From contig OU862908.1 of the NCBI GenBank assembly GCA_917880885.1, positions 55,821,819 through 55,885,818 on the forward strand: a DNA stretch of 64,000 nt, in the 5' to 3' direction. A program made the translations under genes and the position numbers. This document shows positions 1-9,823 of the stretch, in pieces; position 1 is the stretch's first letter, and each line of letters opens with the position of its first letter. This DNA is from Limnephilus marmoratus. Lineage: Eukaryota; Arthropoda; Insecta; Trichoptera; Limnephilidae. The notes under the pieces are model-generated. The model had not been told where the DNA came from. It saw nothing but the letters and a program-made list of their open reading frames with translations, and made no database searches.

Positions 1-168
1 GTAGAAGTGCAATATTCACCTATTGCACCTAGATTATCCATTAAACGTTGAACTAATAATATAATTATGTATTATTTCAAACATATGGTTGTTTATTTGC
101 TTCAATATGTTCACTATTAAGTTGCAAGTTAACTCGAGCATTGTAATGTTTTTACCTTTTGTCCACAG

Positions 169-227
169 ATGACCGAAGAAGGCTTATCGCTGGTATTGAG
201 GATCATTTTGAAGAAGCAAATGATTTG
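169..227 (+). CDS. Vti1a: Vti1a coding exon A (N-terminal helix)
   Basis: Acceptor CAG at 166-168, donor GT at 228. The first two bases complete a GAT codon begun in an upstream exon; the exon then reads DRRRLIAGIEDHFEEANDL and ends on a codon boundary. Confidence 0.88.
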
Positions 228-3200
228 GTACTGAATATTTTATTTTATTTGATATTTCAATGATCTTAACCTATTTACGTCTAAATAATGTTGTTTTTCA
301 GATTTTCTATGTGAATATATTGACGCTGGAAAGGATAAATGGCTAAAGCGCCATGCAGCTGAAAAGGAAGAGTGGCTGGAGCGCCATAAAGCTGTTTTTT
401 TTCCAGTTGTATGGCGCTTCAGCCGTTTATCCTTTCTAGCATCGATATAGTCTATCTGCATCTCACACATTTGCCTAAGATTTGTTTTATAATGTTGAGA
501 ATTAGAAGAATCATAATATCCGAAACAGTATTAATCCTGCGTCAGATTGTTTGATTATTTTATTGATTCTTGGAAATAACATAATGTTACTAATAATACA
601 CAATTCTATATTACTAATGACTCATTTGTGTATGTACCATTTCCTTCCTCATTTTATCACCATCATGGTGATTCATCCCGGGTCCCAGGATAGGGTTTGG
701 CCTCCCCCAAAAATGCGCTCCGCTAGCCGTGGTCCCTCTCCATTTCTCCTGCCAAAATCCCTTCCACGACTTGTCTTGCGTGTCTGTCCACCTCTTACTC
801 TAGTCACTGGGTATTCTTTCAACATGTCCAGCCCTTCGTACTCTTGGACCTATAGAATCTTATACTCAATAATTAGACTTACGAGTTTGCGGTTCATTAT
901 AATTATTGCAGGTCTAAATACCCTTCCTCATTAAATGTGCTAATGAATAGTTTTGCTGTTTGTCCAGTTGGAGCAATTAGAGATCGAGGTGCGAGGGTCA
1001 GGACAGAGTCACCTGATGACTCGAGTGCCGTGTTATCGCGCCGAATTAGCAAGGATCAAAACTGAATTTCACACCGCCAAACAGAGCAACATGGACGGTA
1101 TTTCATGTATGTTGATGTTGTACAATCTGTTATTTTATTAATTATTTTTTAATGTTATCATAATCCATTACACAGGGGTCGGCAGAATGCGGCTCTTTCT
1201 TAGGCTTTGCGATTCTTCAACTCCAATTTCACTTCCACTCCACAGCCTCATTGAAAGAGCATGATTCACGGCCACCAAACGAACTCAAACAGCACGATCA
1301 CAATGTGTATTCTCCATTTGCATGCTTGCACTAGTACTGTATCAAAATATAAACAGCCATTGGAAATAATATGAATGCCTTTTTTTTATTTATTGTTATT
1401 AAGTTTATTTTGTAGAACTCCATTTTAATTTTTAATTTATTTTATATATTTAATAATATTATTATTCAATCTATAAAAACAGTTTATTATAAACAAGTTC
1501 TGTTTCTGCTTCGTAATTATTATTATGAGTTACAGCTGTTTCGCCCTCTGAAGGCAGTTTGATAATGCCTTCAGAGGGCGAAACAGCTGTAACTCATAAT
1601 AATAATTACGAAGCAGAAGCAGAACTTGTTTATAATAAACTGTTTTTATGCATTGAATAATAATATTATAAAATAAAAAATAAAAATATATATATATATG
1701 AATGCCGTCAACATCCGAAGTTTTTCACGGCCAAAAGGATTGTCTTGAATATTTTTTTGAATATTCTGCCGTGTTGCGATGTCACATCTGCCCTGATGAT
1801 GGATACTATAATACCGTCCGAAATGTTGACTAAAGAAGAGGAATCGTAACATGGCATAATATCCCAAAAAAATAAAAAGTATCACAATAATTACATATTG
1901 TTTTAGCACTTTTTATTTATTTACTTTATTAGTAGTTTTCACCACTGTGAAAATTTATCATTCTCTCTACTTGTAACGAAAAAAGATAATAAAATATTTT
2001 TATTATTATATTTCGGCTCTTTGAAAATGTTGTGATTCTGTTTGCTTAGTATTTGGCTCCTCTCACTAGAAAGTCTGCCGACCCAATACTGGCAATAAAG
2101 CTATTAGTATAAATTCAACTTGCCTGTGTCTATTATCTCTCCGTCCTCAATATCCCAATGAGTATTTTGGAAGCTTTCAGTATTATTATCAGAATTATGG
2201 ATGTTATCAGTATTACAGATGTTATCAAAATTATGTATGCTATCAGTATTTTGGGTGCTATCAGCTGATGATCAAATGTACCAGGAACAGAATGTTTATT
2301 ATTATTATGTATAAGTATTTTATTAACATCTAACCTTTACAAAATCTATAATAAGTAATTATTTGCACATTGCAGTGCAGTCCGGAGATGGAAATGATTA
2401 TTATGACGAATGGAACGTATCCCAAGAACAGAAGACCAAGCTTTTGGACAATTCTGACCGAATTGAGAAGACAGGGAAAAAGTTGACTGAGGGATATAGC
2501 GTTCTGCTGGAAGCTGAACAAATTGGGGCAACTGTCCTCAATGATCTTAACTTGCAGAGAGAAACCATCCAGCGCTCCAGAAATAGGGTAAGCATTCCTA
2601 TTTTGTTTGATTATTTATTTATTAAAGTATCTTAACCCCTTTTTGTAAGATTTATTAGACTTAACAATCAGCACCACAAAATCCAAACCTTCAAACTTGA
2701 CATACGAAGGTGCGTTAAGTTCTCGGAATGGGGGGTAAGGAGTGGAAATAAAAATCAAAAATTATTTTTCCTTTTCAATATATTCACCTGCTACACTAAT
2801 ACATTTTCGGATCTCTCAATTAACTTATGTATACCCTAAAAAAAAAAAGATTTATCTTTGTCTAAAAAATATGCTGAAATTGCATCCTTCACTTCTTCAT
2901 CACTTGAAAACTTTTTCCCACGAAGTTCTTTTTTCAAGTTTGGAGATAGGTAATAATCACTGGGAGCCATGTCAGGACTATAGGGTGGGCGTGGCAAAAA
3001 TTCGAAGTCCACATTCTGCAGGGCAGCCATCGAAAAATGGCTCTTGTCATGCAGGACACCTTTGGTCAATTTTCCCCTTCTGTTCTCCTTGATGGCTTCC
3101 TTTAATTGCTCTAGGATTGAAGCGTAGCAATCTCCGGTTATGGAAACACCTTTATCTTTGTAATCGATCAACAGGATTTCTTCCGAGTCCCAAAAGACTG

Positions 3201-6200
3201 TCCCCATGATTTTCCCAGTTGAAAAACTTCTTAGGTGGTGGTGTGCCTTTCTGAGTCCTGTTTAGACTCAGGTTCGTAATGATGAACCCAAATTTCACCA
3301 CCAGTAACAATTTGAGCCAACACTCCTTCTTTGTCTTCCCTACAGAGGTCCGAAAAAGCACGATAACACTCTACGCGCTATTGTTTTTGAAGCAGCGTGA
3401 GCGTTCCCGGCACCTATCTTACACTGACTTTAGTCATGCCAAGATGGTCGTGAAGAATTTTGAAAATGGTTGTATCTGATACTCCAACCATTTCTGCGAG
3501 CTGTTTCTTCCTTAGTCGGGCATCTTCTAATATTTATTTTTTTACTTTTTGTTTCCGGAGTGGTCACCTCGAGGGGCCCTCCTGGCTGTGGATCGTCTTC
3601 AAGTGACTCCCTGCGTTGTTTAAAGAGGGTATGCCACTTGTAAACCATAGTTTTACATGGACAAGAGTCCCCGTAAACGGATGTATGGTCTGAACTGATT
3701 TTCCTTGCTTGGTTGGTAATGACTATGAGGCGGATAGTGGTGGCAAAACGTAAACTTCCAGAGCCGCTCATTATTAAAGGCAAAACAATTAAATTATCGT
3801 TATTTAACCGGTCAAATTTGTTTTAAACAGAGTGTAGCTTATGCACGTGGCTAGCGAATACCACGAGAGGTTTGGTGTGAACAAATTCTCAATTTTGTAT
3901 TATTTTTTACGAAATAGATTTTCAAACAGTGAATTCGTACAAACAACACTTTTACACATACAAATATATTGGATTTTCAGTTTGGAGGTTGTGTGATATC
4001 AATTGTGTTATTTTAATGAAATATTATACCAAGTTTGTAGGAAATAAATAGAAAATTTAATAATAATGATATTCCAGTTTTGTCGCTGGCATTAGCATGC
4101 AGGTTCAGAGCGAACTACTGTGATATAGCCGACAAAATATTACGACAGGCAAAAGGTTGAGTTCAAATGGAAAGGGATAAATTGATTTCAATAAAATAAC
4201 ATTACATCTTATACTTCTCTTTGTCCTTTTTGTGATAAAAATCACTTTACTTGACTTGCTAGCTGCGGTTCCCCTCAGCGGCGAGTCGGGCAAAATGAAA
4301 TATGATACCTTTATTTGGAATATTATAAACATATGTATATAATATTATTTTCGTCTCTTTCTCTTCAATAGAAAATATAAGGAAAAGAAAAGAGATATAT
4401 TATCGGCTTGTTTTCTAAGAAAACAATCTTTCCTAATCTACAGCAGGACGTGAAATGTTTTTAATACTTTGAATATTATGAAACAGTATTGACAATATCA
4501 TTTTACTATTGTAATATTTCGACAGTATTTTTTAGAAATCCACTTGAAATAAGATGTGAACAGATTTGTTTTTATTTAGGTATAGTCAATTTGGGAGGCG
4601 GGTATGGGTACCGCAGCCCCGGGAACCATTTATTGGATAACACCTCTGCATAGGTCACTCCAAGTGGTTCGCTACGTTTGGTGACTTAGCAGAGGTGCTC
4701 GGGGTCATGGGATGAGGTTTGTCAGTGTGAGGTGGTTGGTGTATTGGGCTACATGTCATGTCATGTATCGTATGGGTCAAATCCATGGGGTGGTGAGGCG
4801 TGAGGAGTTTGAATGAGATTTTTGTACAAGAACCAGGAGGTGGTGTTGGGGTGATATAATAATACCGCACAAGAGTACCAACTGCTCCAATTTTTTTTTT
4901 TTATATTTTTTATTGTAAATTATTGTTATGTGAATACCGCACAAGAGTCCCAATTGCTCAAATTTTTTTTTATCAAAATATTTTTTATTGTAAATTATGT
5001 ATTGTTAAGTAAATACCGCACAAGAGTACCAGCTGCTCCAAAATATATATTTTTTTTAATTTATTGTAAATTACCCCACAAGCGTCCCAACTGCTCCAAA
5101 ATGTTTTTAAAATTAAAAAAATATATATTTTTTTATTGTAAATTATTATTATGTGAATACCGCACAAGAGTCCCAACAGCTCCCAAGGGAGGGAGGTTGA
5201 GGGAGTGTTGAGATGAGGTGGAGGGGGTTGCTGAGGGGGGGATCAGAGGGTGGGTGCAGGGGGGGGTGGATCAGAGGTGGTGGTGGGGGGAGGAGGTGGA
5301 AGGGGGGTGAGAGGGGGGGGGGGGTGGGAGGGTAGGCTTTTTTCATATCCATTTTTCGTATTACAAAACTAACAAACACGGGAGGCGGGTATGGGTACCG
5401 CCGCCCCAGGAACCATTATTAGATAACCAACACATCTGCCATAGGTCACCCCAAATGGTTCGCTACGTTTGGTGACTTAGCAGGGGTACCTGGGCTCATG
5501 GGGTGAAGTTTGTCCAGGCCGGATCCGGAGAGAGTGGTTGAGGGAGTCCTTTTGACTTATACGTCCACAGCTGATGACATAGGGTCTGAGGGGAATTTTC
5601 CTCAGGGCCCCCTGTGTAGAGCTGAAATTAAGTAGCCAACCCCCCCCCCCCCACTTCCCCCCACCACCCCCCCGTAAGCGAAAATATTTTGTAACACCTC
5701 AACTACAAACTCATCCTGATGTCGTGTCCTACCCAACACTAAGTCTTTGGGGTTGCTGTGTGGAGGTTTTTTTTTTTAAAGAGACCCATGGAAACAAAGG
5801 GGGAGGAGACAAAGAGGCCAGCAAATCATTCCATAGCCGAGCTGTTGAACTCAAGAACGAGTCGTAGGAACGAACCGTTCTCATGTGACTCGACTCGTTC
5901 TCATAACTCGTTTTCACTCGACAAATGTCGGGCGCGTAAATTTTAAATATAATATATGACATATTTGCGGCGCGTTTCAGAGTAGAAGAGACTCTCAGCA
6001 TCACCCTGGTGTGAGACAACCATTCAGAATTTAAGCATTGCTTGAAATGACTTTGGCCGTGTTTGGTGACCTGATCTGAATGGCTATGTAATTCCCAACC
6101 TTCCTCTTCCAACTTCCAGCCCCAGCAATTGGGATTCTGGTGCGGTATAAAAGTCAACCATGCACAAATGTTGGGTGCCCAATTGGTGTGTTCCCCAATT

Positions 6201-8657
6201 ATGCAACGGTGCCGAAGGGATCACAGACGCTAGTTCCTTCGAGCACCTTCCATTGAAATACCGGTAGAACACGGACAGCATTCCTAACTGATGCCAGTGC
6301 TCTAAAGATTGCGATCCAGTTGTAATCGGGGAAGCTATCAAACGGACCACCCGTTTTTGCGCAGAGTCAGAATGGTTTTGTTTTAATTATTTTGGGACTC
6401 CAGACCAGAGGTGGCTACCAAATTAAACAGTTGGCCGCCCTTGTGTTTTATACAGGGTCAGCAGTTAAAGTATATCTCCAAAACAAACCGTACCGAGAAA
6501 ACTTTGCACGTCATGTATCTATCTATAAGTCAATAAACTTTTATTTCCGACAACGTACTCAACTTGCTAAAACTGTGAAGTAATTTAAAAACAACTATTT
6601 AATAGGTACCTACGCGTTTTTTGCGTGTTTAAAAATTAAGTTGTCTTCCCTAGAGTTCGGCTCTGTAAAAGCCGCCACTTTGCCGCCTCCTAGTAATGAC
6701 CTTATAACAGCGCGGAACTCAATTTTTTTTCATTTATCACAATTTCTTTGTGATTGACTTATTGGGTCAACGATAGCTTAAAGACTAATGACCTAATTAC
6801 GATACTAATAATGAATTGTTCAATTAGTATCTAATTCAGCAACACCCCCACTAATCACCTATCTACCCATTCCCCGCGAACTTAAAAACCTCCCCTCGTA
6901 CATAAATATATTATTTTGTACTGTGCGGAATCAAATCTGGGCCCTATGCTATTATTAATTGGTAGACAAGCAACACTACATATTATGCTAAAATGTGCGT
7001 CAATAGCAGAAGGAATTCACACATCAATATTCAAATACGTTTTTTTTAAGTTTCCCCAGGGCCGGATCTACGAAATCTAGCGCCCTGTGCAGTAGGTACC
7101 GATGGCGCCCCCCCCCCCTACATTTTTATTTTGATTAAAAATTCGTTTACCCCAATTTTTTTTTTAATTTTTTTTTTTTTTTACACTAATTTATCAAATA
7201 AAATCAAGACATATAAAGGGTGTAACCCTATCTTAAGTTTTCGAATAAATAAGCCACGATCTATGTAATTCTTCTCCATTAGGCAGTTTCTTGTAATAAT
7301 ACTTAGTATTAAATTTACGCTTGTTCGTAATAGGAAAATCAAAACCTTTCAATTGTACAGGACCTTCCTGAACTAATAAACTAATGGAATTTTGAGATAA
7401 CTTTGGCCAGCTTCCGGGATCTTTCAATTCAAGCTCTGAAAACAGAATTAAATTTAAACTGCTATCAGTAACGTTATTTTTATCTTCTAATAATTCGACC
7501 GGAGGAATTTGTGCGATAGATATATGTTTAGATGTGCTCGGGACCATTGTAACGTCATTGCGCGGGACATCATTTTTTATCGGTGCTGGAGAAATTGGAA
7601 TAAAAAAATTCCCAATGGAAACCAGTTTTTTTATGGCCTGAAAGTTTTTTTTTAATTATTGTTCTATTCATTGTAATCCACAATCCACAACCTCTAACAA
7701 CCAATAGAAATTTAGTTATAAATTAAAAAATCTAATAATATAACCTCAAATTTGTACCTTGCATTTCCATTTCCCCTGTGTTCTGTGTTGAGCGAACAAA
7801 CACGATCGTATATATGGTATCAACGGCTTACGAAAGACGCTTACACTGATTATTACTGACTGTAAAATAACAAATCTAATAGAAATTAATTATAGGTACA
7901 TTTAACGAACTTCAACTGTCAAATCAATGATGAAACTGTTAACAAGTTGCAACCTTGCAAACCGTGCGATGTTTATGCTAATGGAATTTTGAATTTACTG
8001 AAGATTTCATAAGAAAATGGTCTTTAACTACATTCTTCTAGAGACATAAATCGTCCAAAAGCACTTTGAAAGGCGCCGTCGGTTTGTTTGTTCTCTTGAA
8101 TAAAAGTACGGCGCTGTGAATGGTTAATGAATTTGGATAGCACTCATTCGTCATAAAAGACGGTAAAAGATAAATATATGGAAAAATAGATCTTACGTTT
8201 AAACTAAATATATGGAATTTGTAAAAAAATTCTGTAACTGACTATAAATTCGTAAATCGTTGAATTTCGTTGAATTCAAACCAGATGCGTGTGTAGTCTG
8301 TATCTTTGGAAAGTGTTGCTAGAGCGTAATAATTATTTCGTACTATGGGTAATTTTTAAACGATTCAGGGAATATTATAACAAATTTTTAATACAATATT
8401 TATTTTCTCACGGCGCCCCTTCGGAGTTGGCGCCAGGTTTTTTGCACGTTTTTGAACGTATGGCAGATCCGGCGCTGAGTTTCCCATGACTTGTTTTCTT
8501 TTTACAGCTCCGAGAAACTGATGAGCAGCTGAGTAGGTCCTCAAGAATTATGAACAGCATGATAATGAGAACAATGCAGCAAAAATTTGTTTTGATTGCA
8601 TTCATCCTTTTAATTGTTATCATTATAGGTTTTTCAATATATTTCTCTGTGAAATAA
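169..8657 (+). CDS. Vti1a: Vti1a-type vesicle SNARE (3' part of gene; four coding exons)
   Basis: Qb-SNARE for Golgi/endosomal membrane fusion, C-terminally anchored in the vesicle membrane. Coding exons are 169-227, 968-1097, 2376-2587 and 8508-8657, all with GT-AG introns and phases that join. They give about 183 codons. The family is usually about 215-220 aa, so about 35-40 N-terminal residues lie upstream of the window. Exons 1-2 carry the N-terminal Habc-like helices (DDRRRLIAGIEDHFEEAN; LEQLEIEVRG). Exon 3 holds the start of the SNARE helix (EAEQIGATVLNDLNLQRE). Exon 4 finishes it (LRETDEQLSRSSRIMNSM) and adds a C-terminal membrane anchor of about 20 residues ending FSVK. The LRETDxxLxxSSRI signature favours Vti1a over Vti1b (family knowledge). 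The 5.9-kb last intron holds a mariner and a hAT element. The gene is convergent with p115. Confidence 0.93.
325..440. repeat. Inverted repeat (30-bp arms) in Vti1a intron
   Basis: Positions 325-354 and 411-440 are near-perfect reverse complements (GCTGGAAAGGATAAATGGCT against AGCCGTTTATCCTTTCTAGC). The 56-bp centre again contains the GAGCGCCATAAAGCTG motif, so the locus looks like a small duplicated and inverted unit. No family recognised. Confidence 0.7.
655..850 (-). mobile_element. Decayed 3' end of a non-LTR retrotransposon
   Basis: Read on the - strand this resembles the end of a LINE ORF2 (R/W-rich tail with GRPNPILGPG-like residues) followed by a low-complexity tail. Several stops and frameshifts. 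The family call is tentative and rests only on general resemblance. Confidence 0.4.
968..1097 (+). CDS. Vti1a: Vti1a coding exon B
   Basis: Acceptor ends TCCAG at 967, donor GTATTT at 1098. Reads LEQLEIEVRG...YRAELARIKTEFHTAKQSNMD and exits in phase 1, which the next exon satisfies. Confidence 0.9.
1452..1670. mobile_element. Snap-back element: two ~105-bp arms, 9-bp loop
   Basis: Left arm 1452-1556 and right arm 1566-1670 are reverse complements with about three mismatches; the loop is GTTTGATAA. The inner end reads TTCGCCCTCTGAAGGCA / TGCCTTCAGAGGGCGAA. AT-rich DNA surrounds it and no clear target duplication is visible. Confidence 0.85.
1700..1890. repeat. Dispersed repeat family 'TCCGAAAYGTTG' copy 1
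   Basis: Shares the blocks CACGGCC, GTCCGAAAYGTTGRCTAAAGA and CATCCCAAAAA (here CATAATATCCCAAAAA) with a copy at 33975-34105. A shorter relative is at 21824-21879. Family name unknown. Confidence 0.55.
2376..2587 (+). CDS. Vti1a: Vti1a coding exon C (SNARE motif, first half)
   Basis: Acceptor TTGCAG ends at 2375, donor GTAAGC at 2588. The split codon G|TG gives V, followed by QSGDGNDYYDEWN and a long amphipathic helix ending QRSRNR. Confidence 0.92.
2705..3851 (-). mobile_element. Inactive mariner transposon in Vti1a intron
   Basis: About 1.15 kb. Transposase remnants are on the - strand: an N-terminal helix-turn-helix piece (3783-3430, with RRESLEDDPQPGGP) and a C-terminal piece (3207-2836, with RPPYSPDMAPSDYYL carrying the third catalytic Asp of the mariner DD34D triad). 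The first catalytic region reads TGGEIWVHHYEPE around 3300-3257, where active mariners have TGDE; the Asp is Gly. Several frameshifts. Weak terminal inverted repeats (CGAAGGTGCGTTAAG and a diverged partner) are flanked by TA, so the exact ends are approximate. Confidence 0.82.
3852..4587. other. Intron DNA, nothing recognised
   Basis: AT-rich Vti1a intron sequence. No open frame with family resemblance and no clear repeat ends were seen. Confidence 0.5.
4588..5720. repeat. Composite dispersed repeat with a tandem ACCGCACAAGAGT array
   Basis: Holds two copies of a block starting GGGAGGCGGGTATGGGTACC (4594 and 5382). Between them is a tandem array of about five units of ACCGCACAAGAGTACCAACTG plus a T-rich spacer (4864-5180), then a G-rich stretch (5180-5335). 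The same order of blocks returns at 32620-33400, and related blocks are at 34222-34640 and, inverted, at 49740-50105. A long C run sits at 5640-5652. Confidence 0.75.
5729..6470 (-). mobile_element. LINE 3' fragment (reverse-transcriptase C-terminal region), copy 1
   Basis: On the - strand two frames carry the typical C-terminal part of a non-LTR ORF2: LSVFYRYFNGRCSKELASVI (6350-6084) and YDSFLSSTARLWNDLLASL (6157-5729), separated by frameshifts. A second copy is at 46600-47067, interrupted by a foldback and resuming at 48305; a third small piece is at 61620-61741 and 62653-62760. Confidence 0.72.
6480..7048. other. Intron DNA, nothing recognised
   Basis: AT-rich, with short homopolymers. 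No coding or repeat signature found. Confidence 0.4.
7057..8477 (-). mobile_element. hAT transposon remnant with 8-bp target duplication
   Basis: The ends CAGGGCCGGATCT (7057) and, inverted, CAGCGCCGGATCT (8477) are flanked by an exact 8-bp duplication AGTTTCCC (7049-7056 and 8478-8485), diagnostic of hAT elements. On the - strand 7547-7233 encodes a transposase N-terminal piece (DPGSWPKLSQ...KRKFNTKYYYKKLPNGEELHRSW) like the TTF-zinc-finger region of ZMYM/hAT transposases. The catalytic part is missing. Inserted in the last Vti1a intron, 30 bp before the exon. Confidence 0.9.
8508..8657 (+). CDS. Vti1a: Vti1a terminal coding exon (SNARE end plus membrane anchor)
   Basis: Acceptor TTTTTACAG ends at 8507. 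Fifty codons: LRETDEQLSRSSRIMNSM, then a hydrophobic stretch (VLIAFILLIVIIIGFSIYF) and the stop TAA at 8655-8657. The end of a hAT element lies only 30 bp upstream. Confidence 0.93.
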   Translation, partial: LRETDEQLSRSSRIMNSMIMRTMQQKFVLIAFILLIVIIIGFSIYFSVK

Positions 8658-8724
8658 AAAAAAAATCTTGGCTATCATTTGAATGGCAATTCCTACTTGA
8701 ATATAATTGGCCTACAATTTAAAA

Positions 8725-8730
8725 AATAAA
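8725..8730 (+). promoter_or_regulatory. Candidate polyadenylation signal of Vti1a
   Basis: First AATAAA after the stop codon, 68 bp downstream; a second AATAAA-rich stretch is at about 8808 and another near 8896. Confidence 0.45.
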
Positions 8731-9028
8731 TTGACACAAATTTTATTTTTACTTATGTATTGACTCGTCACATTTATTGAATTTAAGTCACAAATTATAA
8801 TAATTTCAATAAAAATGTTGACACAGCTATGACCCAATTAAAATATTGTGCAAAACATGACTGAAGTGTGGAATACAAAGATAATCTATGTACTTAATAA
8901 AAAGCAAGCAAATAAATATAATATTGTTGTGTATAATTAGTTTTAATGACAAAATAACCAACTAAGCGGTATAGAACAAGATAAAAAGTGGTCGGTGTAG
9001 ACAAGGAGTCCCAATAAAGACTTTACAG

Positions 9029-9146
9029 TTAATCACAAGAGGAGATAATCATGTTTTCATTAGTTTTCTTTGTTCCATTTCCAAAGCCAGTCTTCATTGA
9101 AATTGCCTTGGCTTGCTTGTAAAAAGGACTGTCAAATGCCGCATCC
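9029..9146 (-). CDS. Possible alternative last exon of p115
   Basis: The - strand reads acceptor AACAG (to 9147), then 38 open codons (DAAFDSPFYKQAKAISMK... ending IISSCD) and TAA at 9031-9029. The frame is in phase 2. It would join a second donor five bases inside the intron after p115 exon 5 (GTAAAA at 9992), reading ADQVR|DAAFD. It would not join in frame to the regular donor. Protein not recognised, and a short frame can be open by chance. Confidence 0.3.
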
Positions 9147-9149
9147 CTG

Positions 9150-9742
9150 TTATGTATTAGCAAATTATGTACATAAAATATGCTAATAAATGCATCTATA
9201 AAATTTAAATAAATAGGAAAATAAATTTAAAATGTGTATTTTTATTTCATTATATTTTCAAAACTGCATACATACATTTTAAATAAGCACATTGTACATT
9301 TAATTTGGTTTTCATGCCCCCCTCAATAAATATTTTGAGATAGGCTAGAAAATGTAAGCCTAATTTTTGGATGACTCAATTTAAAACATTTTCGCTAAGG
9401 TTTCACGCGTCCTTTATTAATAAAAAGAGCTACATAAATATATTAATTATCAACACAATGCATTACATACATAAATAATCACTACTTTCAATTTGTTATT
9501 TCTTTCCTTGCTCGGAGCTTAAGGTCCTATCTAATGAACACGTTTTAAATTATACACAACTGATAAACAACCATTAATATATATGATTGTTATGCTCTGT
9601 AAAATTTAAAACATGTTTATTAGTAAGGGGATTAGAATTTAGAGAAATGGCAATATAATCTGCTAAATGTCAATAAGTTAATTGAATCACATTATTGATA
9701 AAGTCATACTATTTAAATACAATGGATAGGTAAAGTGCGTTC
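9150..9742 (-). other. 3' untranslated/intergenic DNA between the convergent genes
   Basis: Lies downstream of the p115 stop. A - strand AATAAA (TTTATT on + near 9616) is a plausible polyadenylation signal. No other feature seen. Confidence 0.45.
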
Positions 9743-9823
9743 TCATGTCTCTTCGGGACTCACGTCATCTGGTTTTTCTCCCAATGAACACAGCTTCATC
9801 TTGTAAACATTCAATTTGGAATC
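9743..9823 (-). CDS. p115: p115 terminal coding exon
   Basis: Acceptor TTTTTTTAG. 26 codons DSKLNVYKMKLCSLGEKPDD...EET and TGA at 9745-9743. The LADQ|DSKL junction matches the conserved LADQDxK of the family. An internal GTGAGT follows EKPDD but no partner in the right phase was found. Confidence 0.85.
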   Translation of the reverse strand, partial: DSKLNVYKMKLCSLGEKPDDVSPEET

